Source of the DNA: Phenylobacterium sp. | Lineage (GTDB): Bacteria > Pseudomonadota > Alphaproteobacteria > Caulobacterales > Caulobacteraceae | Direction: 5' to 3' | DNA: 64,000 bases | NCBI RefSeq assembly: GCF_030681155.1 | Contig: NZ_JAUXXE010000069.1 | Coordinates: forward strand, 62,001 to 126,000 | Shown here: piece after piece, positions 54,231 through 63,850 of the stretch | Position numbering within the stretch: position 1 is the stretch's first letter | Layout: each line of letters opens with the position of its first letter | The notes under the pieces: generated by a model | Seen by the model: the letters and a program-made list of their open reading frames with translations, nothing else | The model's database searches: none | What the model was told of the DNA's origin: nothing | Position numbers and translations under genes: made by a program

Positions 54231-54836
54231 ATGCGAAAATCAGGGTCACTTCTTGCGTCACTGTCTGTCGTCCCGGTTTTAGCCTTTGCCAACCCTGTTT
54301 CGGCGCAGACGCAGTCTGCACCGTCGGAGCAAAGCTCAACCTACCGAGCGCCCGAGCAACGTCCGATGACCTCCTCAGACGAAAGCCGTGAAAGCCTGCA
54401 AGGTGCAGTTACTTCGCCCCTCCGGGACGCAAACCTAATCAAAACCGATATTCCGCCCATCCTCTTGCAGGCCGTCGCCAACCCGTATGCGCGGGCTGGC
54501 CAGCGCAGTTGTGCAACTCTCAGAAACGAAATCGTTAATCTAAACCAGGTTCTGGGCGACGATTTCGATGAACGAACCCCTGAGTCAGGTGGGAAAGGCA
54601 TTGACCGCAAGAGCGCGTACGGCTTAGTCGCCAGTGTTGTCTCCGATGTCATCCCCATGCGCAGTTGGATAAGAAAACTCTCCGGGGCGGAGCGGCGTGA
54701 CCGTCAGGTTCAAGAGGCCATCGCCGCCGGCATTGCGCGTAGAAGCTATTTGAAGGGGATCGGACAGGCCCGGGCGTGCAAGCCGCCAGCCTCCGCTCGA
54801 CGAACCGCAGGCGCATTGCCGACCACGAAGCCCTAG
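54231..54836 (+). CDS. exported hypothetical protein
   Basis: A 201-residue protein with signal peptide 1-25 (AxA-type cut after VSAQ region), a Ser/Gln/Pro-rich linker, then a helical region (NPYARAGQRSCATLRNEIVN) with a conserved-looking Cys pair. I do not recognise a family. It is three bases before the patatin gene, so the two may act together in the envelope. A perfect EcfG promoter precedes it. Confidence 0.7.
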   Translation: MRKSGSLLASLSVVPVLAFANPVSAQTQSAPSEQSSTYRAPEQRPMTSSDESRESLQGAVTSPLRDANLIKTDIPPILLQAVANPYARAGQRSCATLRNEIVNLNQVLGDDFDERTPESGGKGIDRKSAYGLVASVVSDVIPMRSWIRKLSGAERRDRQVQEAIAAGIARRSYLKGIGQARACKPPASARRTAGALPTTKP

Positions 54837-54839
54837 CGG

Positions 54840-55955
54840 ATGATAAGGTTTGTTGGAGCACTGGCGGCTGCTATCGTCTTGGCGGGCTGTCAGACCCTTC
54901 CCCGCGTGCCATATGGCCTCGAAGCGCTGCACGCCGCGAGTCCGAACTATCGGTACAATTTCGCTGAACCTGACACCCGCACCCGCTTCCTTAGCGAAGT
55001 CACAGACGTGCAGCGCCAGCAGGCGGGACGCGAACTTCAGCTGCTCGCCCTGTCGGGCGGCGGCGCCAACGGCGCCTATGGCGCAGGCGTAATGTACGGT
55101 TGGAGCCAGCGCGGGGATAGGCCTGCATTCTCGGTGGTGACAGGCGTTAGCGCAGGCGCTTTGATCGCTCCTTTCGTCTTTGCGGGGCCGTCATTCGATC
55201 CGGCGCTGAGACAAGCCTTTACGGACGGCCGATCTAAGGATCTACTTCGATCCAGAGGGCTCGGCGCGCTGCTTCGGCCCGGCATATTTAGGCCGGAACC
55301 GTTGAGAAAGCTCATCGTCGACAGTGTGACGCCGACGCTCATCGAGGCCGTTGCCGCCGAGCACCGAAAGGGCCGGCGGCTCTTTGTCGCAACGACCAGC
55401 CTCGATACGCAGACTCAGGTGGTGTGGGACATGGGGGCCTTGGCGCAGCTCAACGATCCGGTGTCTCGTCAGCTATTTCAGAATATCCTCATTGCATCGT
55501 CCAGCATTCCGGGTGTTTTTCCGCCTGTCTTGCTGACATTCGAGCAGGGTAGGCATACGGTGTCTGAGTTGCACGCAGACGGCGGCGCTGTGGCGAACTT
55601 CTTTGTCGCGCCGCAAGCTCTACTGAGCACGCCGACGCCCTCCGTCAGCAGGGCGCACATATTCATCTTGCTGAACAGCCGCACCACGCCTCGATTTGTG
55701 GTGGTGCCGGTCGGCGGGCTCAAGATCATCGCGCGTAGCTTCGACACGATGCTGAAATCCCTCACGCTCTCCGAACTGACCAACGTGAACCTTGCCGCAA
55801 GTGAAAAAGGCCTCAGGCTGGAAGTCGGGGAAATTCCTGACGAGCTTGATGAGAACTTTCTCGACTTTAGCCGCGTCCATATGAACGCGCTTTTTGCAGC
55901 TGGTGAACAGAGGGGAATTTCCGGGACTGCGTTTCAGTCTAACGCTTCACCGTAA
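54840..55955 (+). CDS. patatin-like phospholipase lipoprotein
   Basis: A 371-residue protein. The signal peptide ends in a lipobox (LAGC at 15-18). The patatin domain has the oxyanion loop GGGANGAYGAG, the nucleophile in GVSAG, and the catalytic Asp in DGGAVANFF. It is probably an outer-membrane-anchored lipid hydrolase acting in the periplasm. It is co-transcribed with the exported protein upstream. Confidence 0.88.
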   Translation: MIRFVGALAAAIVLAGCQTLPRVPYGLEALHAASPNYRYNFAEPDTRTRFLSEVTDVQRQQAGRELQLLALSGGGANGAYGAGVMYGWSQRGDRPAFSVVTGVSAGALIAPFVFAGPSFDPALRQAFTDGRSKDLLRSRGLGALLRPGIFRPEPLRKLIVDSVTPTLIEAVAAEHRKGRRLFVATTSLDTQTQVVWDMGALAQLNDPVSRQLFQNILIASSSIPGVFPPVLLTFEQGRHTVSELHADGGAVANFFVAPQALLSTPTPSVSRAHIFILLNSRTTPRFVVVPVGGLKIIARSFDTMLKSLTLSELTNVNLAASEKGLRLEVGEIPDELDENFLDFSRVHMNALFAAGEQRGISGTAFQSNASP

Positions 55956-56118
55956 AGCTTAAGGCGCGTTGTGTCTGTCGTCAAAAAACAGAGACACCGT
56001 TGCCAGCTTGGTAGCCTAACTCGCTGTTCCCGGGAACTGGCGAGGGCTGAGGGTTTTGAAAGTCCGGTAGACCTTTTTGGGCCGCTTTCTGTGGCAAAGG
56101 CGCTGACCGGTCCTAGGC

Positions 56119-56144
56119 GGAACTAGCTTGGTCGCTGCCGCGTT
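56119..56144 (+). promoter_or_regulatory. EcfG promoter, perfect match
   Basis: GGAAC, exactly 17 bases, CGTT. It ends 28 bases before the DUF4142 start codon, a textbook position. Confidence 0.7.
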
Positions 56145-56172
56145 CGAAATCTGAATTACAGCAGGAGGATTC

Positions 56173-56751
56173 ATGTTTCGATCGCTTATACTCTCCAGCG
56201 CGGTGGCTCTCGTCATTTCAGGGCCTGTCGCCGCACAAGACATGATGGCTAACAGTGGCTCCATGTCGTCGACCGAAGTCGGCATCGCTCCGGTGAGCGG
56301 GGCCTCGGCTACTGACTATGTCAAGTTGGCGGCCGACTCCGACATGTACGAGATACAGTCTAGCCGACTGGCTCTGACTAAGAGTAAGCGCGAAGACGTA
56401 AAGGCGTTAGCGCAACAGATGATCACCGAACATGCGGGCACAACTAAAGCGCTGATGGCGGCCCTGAAGAACGACGACCGCACCATCACGCGGCCTTCCT
56501 CACAGCTCTCGGCCGCGAACGCAGCGAAGATAGCGCTGCTGAAAAAGGCGCCCAAGGCGGCGTTCGACGACATGTACCTACAGCAGCAGGCTGAGGCCCA
56601 CCAGACCGCTTGGGCTCTACACAAGGGCTATGCGATAGAGGGCACAGACCTTTCCCTGAAGCAGGTGGCTTCGACCGCTGTTCCCGTCATCGAGCGGCAC
56701 TTGCAGCATGTCAAGCAGATACTTCCTGCGGCCCTGTCGCCCGTAAGTTGA
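56173..56751 (+). CDS. DUF4142 exported stress protein
   Basis: A 192-residue protein with signal peptide 1-22. The DUF4142 four-helix bundle spans about 50-185 (DYVKLAADSDMYEIQSSRLA, later LAQQMITEHAGTT and a final HLQHVKQI). DUF4142 proteins are ferritin-like, often induced by stress. A GCAGGAGGA site precedes the ATG. The perfect EcfG promoter upstream supports stress control. Confidence 0.88.
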   Translation: MFRSLILSSAVALVISGPVAAQDMMANSGSMSSTEVGIAPVSGASATDYVKLAADSDMYEIQSSRLALTKSKREDVKALAQQMITEHAGTTKALMAALKNDDRTITRPSSQLSAANAAKIALLKKAPKAAFDDMYLQQQAEAHQTAWALHKGYAIEGTDLSLKQVASTAVPVIERHLQHVKQILPAALSPVS

Positions 56752-57767
56752 CGAGTACATACTCTGTCGCGGCTTGGCCTTCGGATCCACTGCGGGATTT
56801 GTTGGTTAATGTTCGAAACAGATGTTGGCTACTACCTTCGTCATCAGTGCCTTTGAGGAGAGGTCCGTTTAGAACAGTGTTGGTCTGTCAAAGTTATGCG
56901 AGAAGCCGTAGAGACGTTGGTGCAGGATATCCGGCGTGCGAGGCGCGCCGCCACTTCGCGGCGAACACACGAAACTGACGCCTCGGCGGGCTGAACTGCC
57001 GGAACAGCATCGCTCAACGCCTTCGCAAAGAGGCATCGCCCATAGCCAGGATTAAGTGTGGTTTAAAGACTTCATGGAGGCGGGGTATCCATCATCCACA
57101 CCTTGGGCCGGTTGCGGGCCCGGACGAACTCGCGGGGCTTGATCATGAAGAGTATGTTGTTGCGCTGCGCTGTCGCAACCGGCCCCAGGCTGCACACGAC
57201 GATCCGAAGCCTTGTCATCCACACACCGCTGCTCTCCTCCACCGCGTCAGCACCTTGTCAATCTCACCCGATGTCGCATTCTTTCGCTTTAACGCAGCGC
57301 TTGACGCCGCCGTTTGCGGTCTTGCGCCTGCGTAGCGCGGGCCATTGGCGGGACCGCAGCGCGTAGCCGGCGGGCCATCGGATCGGGTCGCGGGAGTGTT
57401 GAAAATGCCTTCGACAATTGACGCTGCCCGTTCGCCGGCACCGTTCGGAGACACAGCTTTCCCGGGCTGACCCGCCAAAAGCGCAGCGCCCGCTAGTAGC
57501 GAGTGAAGGACGATGTCGCAAAACCGTCGAGGTTGGAGGGAACGACTCCTGGATCCTAGACGCGCCGCGGTGGTTTCGATTACCGCAGGCTTGGAGCCGA
57601 AGGTACCGGAGCGGCTGCTAACCGCCATAGCCATAGTCAAGCTCTTTCTGCCAAAGCTTTAAGCGCGCCACGTTCGACATGGCGGTAAGACAGGCCAAAA
57701 ATCATACATGAGTGACGTAGGCAGCGAAATAGTCATTAGAAACGCGGAGTTAATACCCCAGTTGATA
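56752..57767. other. intergenic/relic region left of the IS66 element
   Basis: About one kilobase without a convincing gene. Overlapping frames on both strands lack family signatures. A minus-strand frame at about 57215-57560 has a leader-like FCDIVLHSLLAGAALLAG start but an unstructured Arg/Ala/Pro-rich rest. I regard it as degenerate. Confidence 0.45.
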
Positions 57768-57845
57768 GTAAGCGCTGTCCCGACCCCACCTTTCCCTGAT
57801 GCCGCTGGCCGGTGATGGTGACGATCCCCTGTGGCGGATCGTTTC

Positions 57846-58262
57846 ATGTCTGGATTTAACCCTACGCTTGACCCTAAGCCGGTGCAGGTTCGCCGGCTGG
57901 AGGTGCTGACGGGCGTGGGCGGCCGGCGGCGCTGGTCGTCGGACGACAAGGCGCGGATCGTCGAGGAGACCCTGGCGCCCGGTGCGACGGTGTCGGACGT
58001 GGCGCGGCGTCACGACATCCGCCCGCAGCAGCTCTTCGGCTGGCGCCGCGAAAGGAGGATCGCCGATCCCGAGCCGCAACTGACCTTCGTGCCGGCGCTG
58101 ATGGAGGCGCCTGCGAAGGCTGAGCGGTCGCGGCCGAGGCCGGCGCGGGCCGGGCGTGGCGACATCGAGCTGGAGATCGAAGGCGTGGTGGTCCGGGTGC
58201 GCCGCGGCGCGGAGGCCAAGACCGTGGCGGCGGTGATCAAGGCGCTGAAGGCCGTGCGGTGA
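57846..58262 (+). CDS. tnpA: IS66 TnpA-like accessory protein
   Basis: A 138-residue protein with a helix-turn-helix (RRRWSSDDKARIVEETLAPG, then VARRHDIRPQQLFGWRRERR). It is the usual first ORF of IS66 elements, needed for transposition but not the transposase itself. A GTG five codons earlier is also possible. The stop overlaps the tnpB GTG. Confidence 0.8.
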   Translation: MSGFNPTLDPKPVQVRRLEVLTGVGGRRRWSSDDKARIVEETLAPGATVSDVARRHDIRPQQLFGWRRERRIADPEPQLTFVPALMEAPAKAERSRPRPARAGRGDIELEIEGVVVRVRRGAEAKTVAAVIKALKAVR

Positions 58263-58627
58263 TCCCCGCCTTCGCGGGGACGCCTTCGGGCGTGCGGGTG
58301 CTGGTGGCGACCAAGCCGGTGGACTTCCGAAAAGGCATGGGCGGCCTGGCGGCGCTGGTGAAGGACCATCTACTGAAGGATCCCTACTCGGGCGTGGTCT
58401 ACGTCTTCCGCGCCAAGCGGGCCGATCGGGTGAAGATGATCTGGTGGGATGGAACCGGCTTGTGGCTCTTGGCCAAGACGCTGGAGCAAGGCGGCTTCAG
58501 CTGGCCGAGGGTGCAGGATGGGGTGATGCGGCTGACGCCTGCGCAGCTCGCGGCCCTGCTGGAGGGCCTGGACTGGCGGCGTGTGCAGCGGACGGCCCGG
58601 ACCCGGGCGCCGGAGGCCACGGCGTAA
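58259..58627 (+). CDS. tnpB: IS66 TnpB accessory protein
   Basis: A 122-residue protein with the family core VATKPVDFRKGMGGLAALVK, VYVFRAKRADRVKMIWWDG and GLWLLAKTLEQGGFSWP. It is the conserved second ORF of IS66 elements. It starts with GTG overlapping the tnpA stop by four bases. Confidence 0.9.
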   Translation: MIPAFAGTPSGVRVLVATKPVDFRKGMGGLAALVKDHLLKDPYSGVVYVFRAKRADRVKMIWWDGTGLWLLAKTLEQGGFSWPRVQDGVMRLTPAQLAALLEGLDWRRVQRTARTRAPEATA

Positions 58628-58698
58628 GGCTGCGACGAAGTGAATCAGCCTGCACGCGGGGGCGCCACAAGGCCCCGCGAATATGCTCAGATCGCCCT

Positions 58699-60257
58699 AT
58701 GGCCCAGGCGCTTCCCGGTGATGTCGAGACGCTGACGGCCCTGCTCCTGAAGGAGCGGGCCGAGCACGCGGTCGCGCTGCTGGCCAAGGACCATGCCCAC
58801 GCCGAGATCGAGCGACTGCGCCAGATCATCAAGGAACTGCAGCGCCACCGCTTCGGCCGCCGCGCCGAGACCCTGGACCCCGATCAGCTGGCGGTGGGGC
58901 TGGAGGATGTCGAGCAGGAGATCGCCGCCGGCGAAGCCGGAGCGGAGTCCGCATCGCCGGCCGCCAAGACCGCGCGGGCCACTACGCGGCGCGCCAACCG
59001 CGGATCGCTGCCGGCGCACCTGCCCAGGATCGAGACGGTCGTCGATATCGAGGACAAGACCTGCCCGGGCTGCCGCGGCGCTCTGCACAGGATCGGCGAA
59101 GACGTCGCCGAGCGGCTGGACATCGTCCCGGCTCAGCTGCGGGTGCTGGTGGTGCGCCGGCCCAAATACGCTTGCCGCGCGCGCGAGGAAGCCGTGGTGC
59201 AGGCGCCTGCGCCGGCGCGGCTGATCGAGGGCGGACTGCCGACCGAGGCGACGGTGGCCCCTGTCGTCGTCGCCAAGTACGCCGACCATCTGCCGCTCTA
59301 TCGCCAGGCCCAGATCTACGCCCGCCAGGGGATCGCCCTGGACCGCTCGACGCTCGCCGACTGGACCGGCCGCGCGGCGTGGCTGCTCAGGCCCCTGCAC
59401 ACCCGGCTGCTGGAGCGCCTGAAGGCCTCGGGCAAACTCTTCGCCGACGAGACGACCGCCCCGGTGCTCGATCCTGGCCGGGGCCGGACCAAGACCGGCC
59501 AGCTCTGGGCCTATGCCCGCGACGACCGCCCGTGGAGCGGGCCCGACCCGCCGGGCGTGGTCTACGTCTACGCGCGCGATCGCAAGGCCGAGCGCGCCGC
59601 GGCGCACCTCGCAGGCTTCAAGGGCGTGCTGCAGGTCGATGGCTATGCCGGCTACCGGCCGCTGGCCGAGACGGGCGACGTCAAGCTGGCCTTCTGCTGG
59701 GCGCGCATGTGCGCAGGCGCTTCTACGAGCTGGCCGCCGCCGGACCGGCGCCGCTCGCCAGCGAGACTCTGGAGCGCATCGCATCGCTCTATGCCGTGGA
59801 GGCCGACATCCGCGGCCAGGCCGGCGATGAGCGGCGGCGGGTGCGTCAGGAGCGCAGCCGGCCGATGATCGATGCCTTGGAGCCCTGGCTGAGGGCTCAG
59901 CTCGAGCGCGTCAGCAAGGGCAAGCTGGCCGAGGCGATCCGCTATGCACTCGCCCGATGGGACGGGCTCAGCCTCTTCCTCGACGACGGCCGCGTCGAGA
60001 TCGACTCCAACATCGTCGAGCGATCCATCCGCCCCATCGCGCTCAACCGCAAGAACGCCCTCTTCGCCGGCTCCGACGGCGGCGGCGAGCACTGGGCCGT
60101 CCTGGCCTCCCTGATCGAGACCTGCAAGCTGAACGGCGTCGATCCGCAGGGCTATCTCACCGCCGTCGTCACCCGCATCGTCCAGGGCCATCCCAACAGC
60201 CGGCTCGACGAACTTCTGCCCTGGGCCTACGCCGCGCCCATCAGCGCCGTGGCCTGA
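58699..60257 (+). pseudogene. tnpC: IS66 transposase TnpC with +2 frameshift
   Basis: The DDE transposase. The N-terminal leucine-rich helix, a zinc-finger-like CPGCRGAL, first catalytic Asp in FADETT and second in QVDGYAGY lie in one frame up to CWAR near 59706. An extra CG in a GCGCGC run then shifts the frame. The remaining HVRRRFYELAAAG to the third catalytic residue (NIVERSIRPIALNRK) continues in another frame. Removing two bases restores about 518 residues. The catalytic triad is split, so the element is probably no longer autonomous, unless the shift is a sequencing error. Confidence 0.85.
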
Positions 60258-60372
60258 CAACAGCGCTTACAGTTGATACAGCATGTTAGATAAACTAGCG
60301 GATTTCGAGAGGACTCAGCGCCCGCGCCAAGTTGGACCGTCTCCTTGTCCTTTGGAAACGGTCCCTTTTGGC

Positions 60373-62916
60373 TTAGAAGCGATATTGCAGCTCTATTCCG
60401 TATGTGCGAGGAAAGTTCGGCTTCAAAGTGACCCGCTGAACGCCGCTGGCCGATGGGGCTCCGGTTCGGAAGTCCTGATAGGCCAACTCATCAAAGGCAT
60501 TCTTGAGGTACGCTATCACGGTGTACCGATCAGCGGCATCCTTCCAGAGCGCCCGGAAGTCCACGACTTCGTTTGATGGGGAGCGGAAACCTGGCTGAGC
60601 AAAAACGACCGCCTGCTGCTCATCGGTGAAGGTATAGGTGCCCCCAAGTACCAGATCGCCCTTACTGAACTCTAGTGTGTAATTCACTCCAAGGTTGAGC
60701 TTGTTCTCGGGAGTTATGGGAAGCCTGTTCCCGACGAGCGTCTGCGGCCGGCTGCCGTTCGGCAACACAACGCCCGTAGGCCGTGCGCCCGCCTGCAGCG
60801 CCTTTGGGTCGGCTGTATCGACGAAGCAGCAGCCGCTCTTGAGTTCAGTGTTGAGGTACGAATAGCTAGCGAAGATCTGTAGATGATCTATCGGAGCCCA
60901 CTGCGCCTCCATCTCTAAGCCCCAACTGACAGCATCCAGATTTAAGAACTGACTGCCTGTTGCGCCCGTCGTAGGGCTAAGAACAACGGTCAGCGGGGCC
61001 TGAAAACCCTTGTAGTCGGCATAGAACAGCGCGGAATTCAGCTGGAACCGCCGCCCAAAGTTCTTCTTCAGACCGAACTCGAAGTTGTCGACATATTCCG
61101 GATCGGCGTAGGGGAACGGAGCCAGACCGCTGGACGCCTGCCAACCGCCGGACTTATAGCCGCGGCTATAACGGGCGTAGGCGTTTGTGTCTCCATCCGG
61201 CTGCCACTGAAGGCCCAAGGTCCCCGTCCAGGCGTCGTAGTCGGCCGCTAGGTTACGCGTCAAGCCACCGCCGCGGAGCTCACGCACGTTGGCGTACAAT
61301 GGGTTGGCCAAGCAGGAGGCGATGGTAGGGCCGCCGCATATGACAAACGTGGTAAAATCCACCGCGACCCCCTGTCCGACTGCGGATGGTATCCCAGCGG
61401 CGGCCAAGACGGTCGTTGTGGTGTTTGTACGCGACACGTAGCGCGCCGAGTCTGTGCCCGACTTCTCATCTACGGTATACCGAATGCCACCCGTAAGCGT
61501 GAGCGTATCGGTGATATCATAGTCTATCTGAACAAACGCCGCGTAGGAATCCACCTCCAGCGTGCCGTCTACGAAGAGGTAGTTCCCCTGCGGGTTCGGC
61601 GCCGCCGGACCACCGGTCGCGAGACTTATCGGATTCTGGATGGCCGGATCGTTAAGGACACGTTGGCCCTGGGGTTGCGCGTAGGTCTGGTGATATTGGT
61701 ACAAACCGGCGATCCAGCGGAGCGGTCCGTCTGTGTTAGATGACAGGTTGATCTCATTGGAGTACCATTTCTGGTCCTCGCGGTAGAAGAACCGTTGGTC
61801 TGGCGACACGCCTGTGGCGGTGTAGGCGCCGAAAGGCGTAGCCGTCGGCACGCTGAATAGGCCGGTTCGCGATGAACGGTCCTCGTCCCCAGCCGTGTCG
61901 TAGATATAGGTTTGGTAGCCGGCCAGATACTTGAGCGTCATGCCGCCAAGATCCCAGCTGAGATCGAAGTGCAGTCGCTCATGATTGCTGAGCTTACCTT
62001 CACTCGTCTGGTTGGTGTTTATCTTGTAGGGATCAGCCGACGCCGGATTCGTTCCGGCGAAGCCGAAGGTCGGATTGTAATAGAGGCCAGCGTTGCCAAG
62101 GCCGGTCGGCGAGGTGGTGTCGTAAGGGTTCGTGATCGACTCGTGGACGTTGCCAACGCCGAAGCTGTCATCCCAGTCGAACTTCGAATAGCGCAGGCGG
62201 GCCGTGATGTTCTCGCCGAGATCGGCTTCCAGCTGAGCCTCGACTATGTACCGTTTAACAGCGCTTGAATCGCCGGCAGGCCCGAGGTTCTCGAAGAAGC
62301 CTTCCTCTCGGCGTTCCAGAGAGCCGCCGAGGAGGAAGCGCAGGCCATCCGTGATCGGTCCTCGAACCAAGGCGTCGGTCCGCCAGGTGCCGTAGTTCCC
62401 AAGGACGGCGCGGACCTCACCATTGAAATCCTCCGTCGGACGCTTGGCGATGATATTTAGCGCCCCGCCGATGGAATTGCGCCCGTACAGCGTGCCTTGC
62501 GGTCCGCGCAGAATCTCTGTGCGTTCGATGAACAGAGACGGCGTGGCTGCATCAAACATTGAGTTTGAAAAAATACCATCCGAGTACAGCGCCACGGAAG
62601 GATCCGTGCCGATCGCATTGGTCAAGCGACCAAAGCCTCGGATCGAGAGCCGGTCGTTATTGGTATAAGTGATGCTCGGCGAAACCCGCGCCAAGTCCTC
62701 GACATTGGCTACGCCAAGCAAATCACGCCGCTCGCTTGTATAGGCCGTCACAGCCACAGGCACATCCTGGAGGCTCTGTTCGCGCTTTTCAGCTGTGACC
62801 ACCAACTCTTCAATGGTGAAGCCGGTGTCCTGCGCCAAACTGGGCGAGGCCGCCATCAGAGCGAGCGCGGATGCGCTAAATGCGAGGGCGACTCGCATAT
62901 CGATAGAATACTTCAT
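60373..62916 (-). CDS. TonB-dependent receptor
   Basis: An 847-residue outer-membrane receptor without a STN domain. Signal peptide 1-28; TonB-box-like IEELVVTAEKREQ; plug at about 45-165 (LRGPQGTLYGRNSIGGALNI); then a 22-strand-type barrel ending YRF. It belongs to the large group of receptors common in Caulobacterales and sphingomonads that take up siderophores, sugars or aromatic compounds; the substrate is unknown. The IS66 element inserted about 100 bases beyond its 3' end. Confidence 0.9.
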   Translation of the reverse strand: MKYSIDMRVALAFSASALALMAASPSLAQDTGFTIEELVVTAEKREQSLQDVPVAVTAYTSERRDLLGVANVEDLARVSPSITYTNNDRLSIRGFGRLTNAIGTDPSVALYSDGIFSNSMFDAATPSLFIERTEILRGPQGTLYGRNSIGGALNIIAKRPTEDFNGEVRAVLGNYGTWRTDALVRGPITDGLRFLLGGSLERREEGFFENLGPAGDSSAVKRYIVEAQLEADLGENITARLRYSKFDWDDSFGVGNVHESITNPYDTTSPTGLGNAGLYYNPTFGFAGTNPASADPYKINTNQTSEGKLSNHERLHFDLSWDLGGMTLKYLAGYQTYIYDTAGDEDRSSRTGLFSVPTATPFGAYTATGVSPDQRFFYREDQKWYSNEINLSSNTDGPLRWIAGLYQYHQTYAQPQGQRVLNDPAIQNPISLATGGPAAPNPQGNYLFVDGTLEVDSYAAFVQIDYDITDTLTLTGGIRYTVDEKSGTDSARYVSRTNTTTTVLAAAGIPSAVGQGVAVDFTTFVICGGPTIASCLANPLYANVRELRGGGLTRNLAADYDAWTGTLGLQWQPDGDTNAYARYSRGYKSGGWQASSGLAPFPYADPEYVDNFEFGLKKNFGRRFQLNSALFYADYKGFQAPLTVVLSPTTGATGSQFLNLDAVSWGLEMEAQWAPIDHLQIFASYSYLNTELKSGCCFVDTADPKALQAGARPTGVVLPNGSRPQTLVGNRLPITPENKLNLGVNYTLEFSKGDLVLGGTYTFTDEQQAVVFAQPGFRSPSNEVVDFRALWKDAADRYTVIAYLKNAFDELAYQDFRTGAPSASGVQRVTLKPNFPRTYGIELQYRF

Positions 62917-63825
62917 GTTCCCCCCTCAGTCCGCTAGGCATTGTTGCCTCTATGCTGACGGTAATGGGCATTACCATAATGATACATACGCGTGATGCAA
63001 TGCCCCCTTTTTCCTCCCCCTCCTCCGAGCATGAGGCAGCGTAGCCGCCGCTCTAGTTCGAAGCCGCGGCGCTGGGTTGCGAAAGGCATTAGAAAATTAG
63101 TGGCTAGGGCCGAGATCCCGCATGAAGCTCGATGTCAAATTGGTCAAGGAGCAGCGGCGGGCTGTGTCGTTCGAGCGCTATTGAGATATGACCCGGCGGC
63201 TAATGACCCATTTAACGACTTCGCCCCTCGGTAAGCGGGACCATGTACAAAGTAATTAAGTTGCGCCACCCTGCTGTTGAGGAGTGGAGCATTTACAATT
63301 AGGGATCAGTCATTACTGCGCGAAAAAAAGACAATCGTATCAGCGGCCAGACTGATACTGCGACACGCGTCGGATGAAAACGATCTATGTTGCGTGTGAA
63401 CCGTCGCAAGTCACCCCAATACCTAAAGGATGGCCAGCGGTTCGTGGTGAAGTTTCATCCGCCACAAACTCGCCGGCAGGCCCGCGACGAGGGAACTGGC
63501 CGCAGGGCCATTTGTTTAAGGCGCGATGGAGGCCAGATGTCGTCTTACCCACTCGCATGTACCTTCAAGCTTGCGTTCTAAAAAACGCGATCTTCGCCCC
63601 CGGAGGGCAGCCGCTTGTTGTCGCCACTCTCCAAGCGTCGGGGAGGAGCGTCAATCTACTGCTTGCCGGCGCTGATGTATTGACCGTTAATATAGGTTCG
63701 AGCGTAGGAGAATTGTGGCCATCCGACTTTAATCGATGCGTCGTCTTTAGCCTCAAGTATATGGTTTCCCATACCATTAGCTGAGCAACGCCCGGCTTTG
63801 TTCACAGATAGCACCGGTGACCGGC
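62917..63825. other. region upstream of the TonB receptor, no firm gene
   Basis: The first part must contain the receptor promoter; an AT-rich stretch with dyad-like TAATGGGCATTACC lies at 62961-62974. A plus-strand frame at 63374-63784 could encode 136 residues, but no family, signal or good ribosome binding site is seen. Confidence 0.4.
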
Positions 63826-63850
63826 AGGCCGGGGTTCGCCCGGCCTTTTT
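63826..63850 (+). terminator. Rho-independent terminator
   Basis: An 8-bp perfect stem (AGGCCGGG/CCCGGCCT), a five-base GTTCG loop and a run of T residues. It is the clearest intrinsic terminator in the window. The gene it ends is not firmly identified; it would serve plus-strand transcripts from the 63.4-63.8 kb region. Confidence 0.75.

Larger units (their letters stand above)
57768..60270 (+). mobile_element. IS66-family insertion sequence with 8-bp target duplication
   Basis: A 2.5-kb element. The ends are GTAAGCGCTGT at the left and ACAGCGCTTAC at the right, an 11-bp perfect inverted repeat with weaker matching further in. It is flanked by AGTTGATA at 57760-57767 and again at 60271-60278, a perfect 8-bp duplication, the size expected for IS66. 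It carries tnpA, tnpB and tnpC in order; tnpC is frameshifted. The exact duplication implies recent insertion. Confidence 0.9.

Noticed and set aside
58687..59784. 365-codon minus-strand frame inside the IS66 element
   Set aside because: It is antisense to tnpC with no independent signature.
63374..63784. 136-codon frame near the right end
   Set aside because: No ribosome site, family or compositional support. Kept only as part of the intergenic description, although the terminator at 63826 leaves some transcription here possible.
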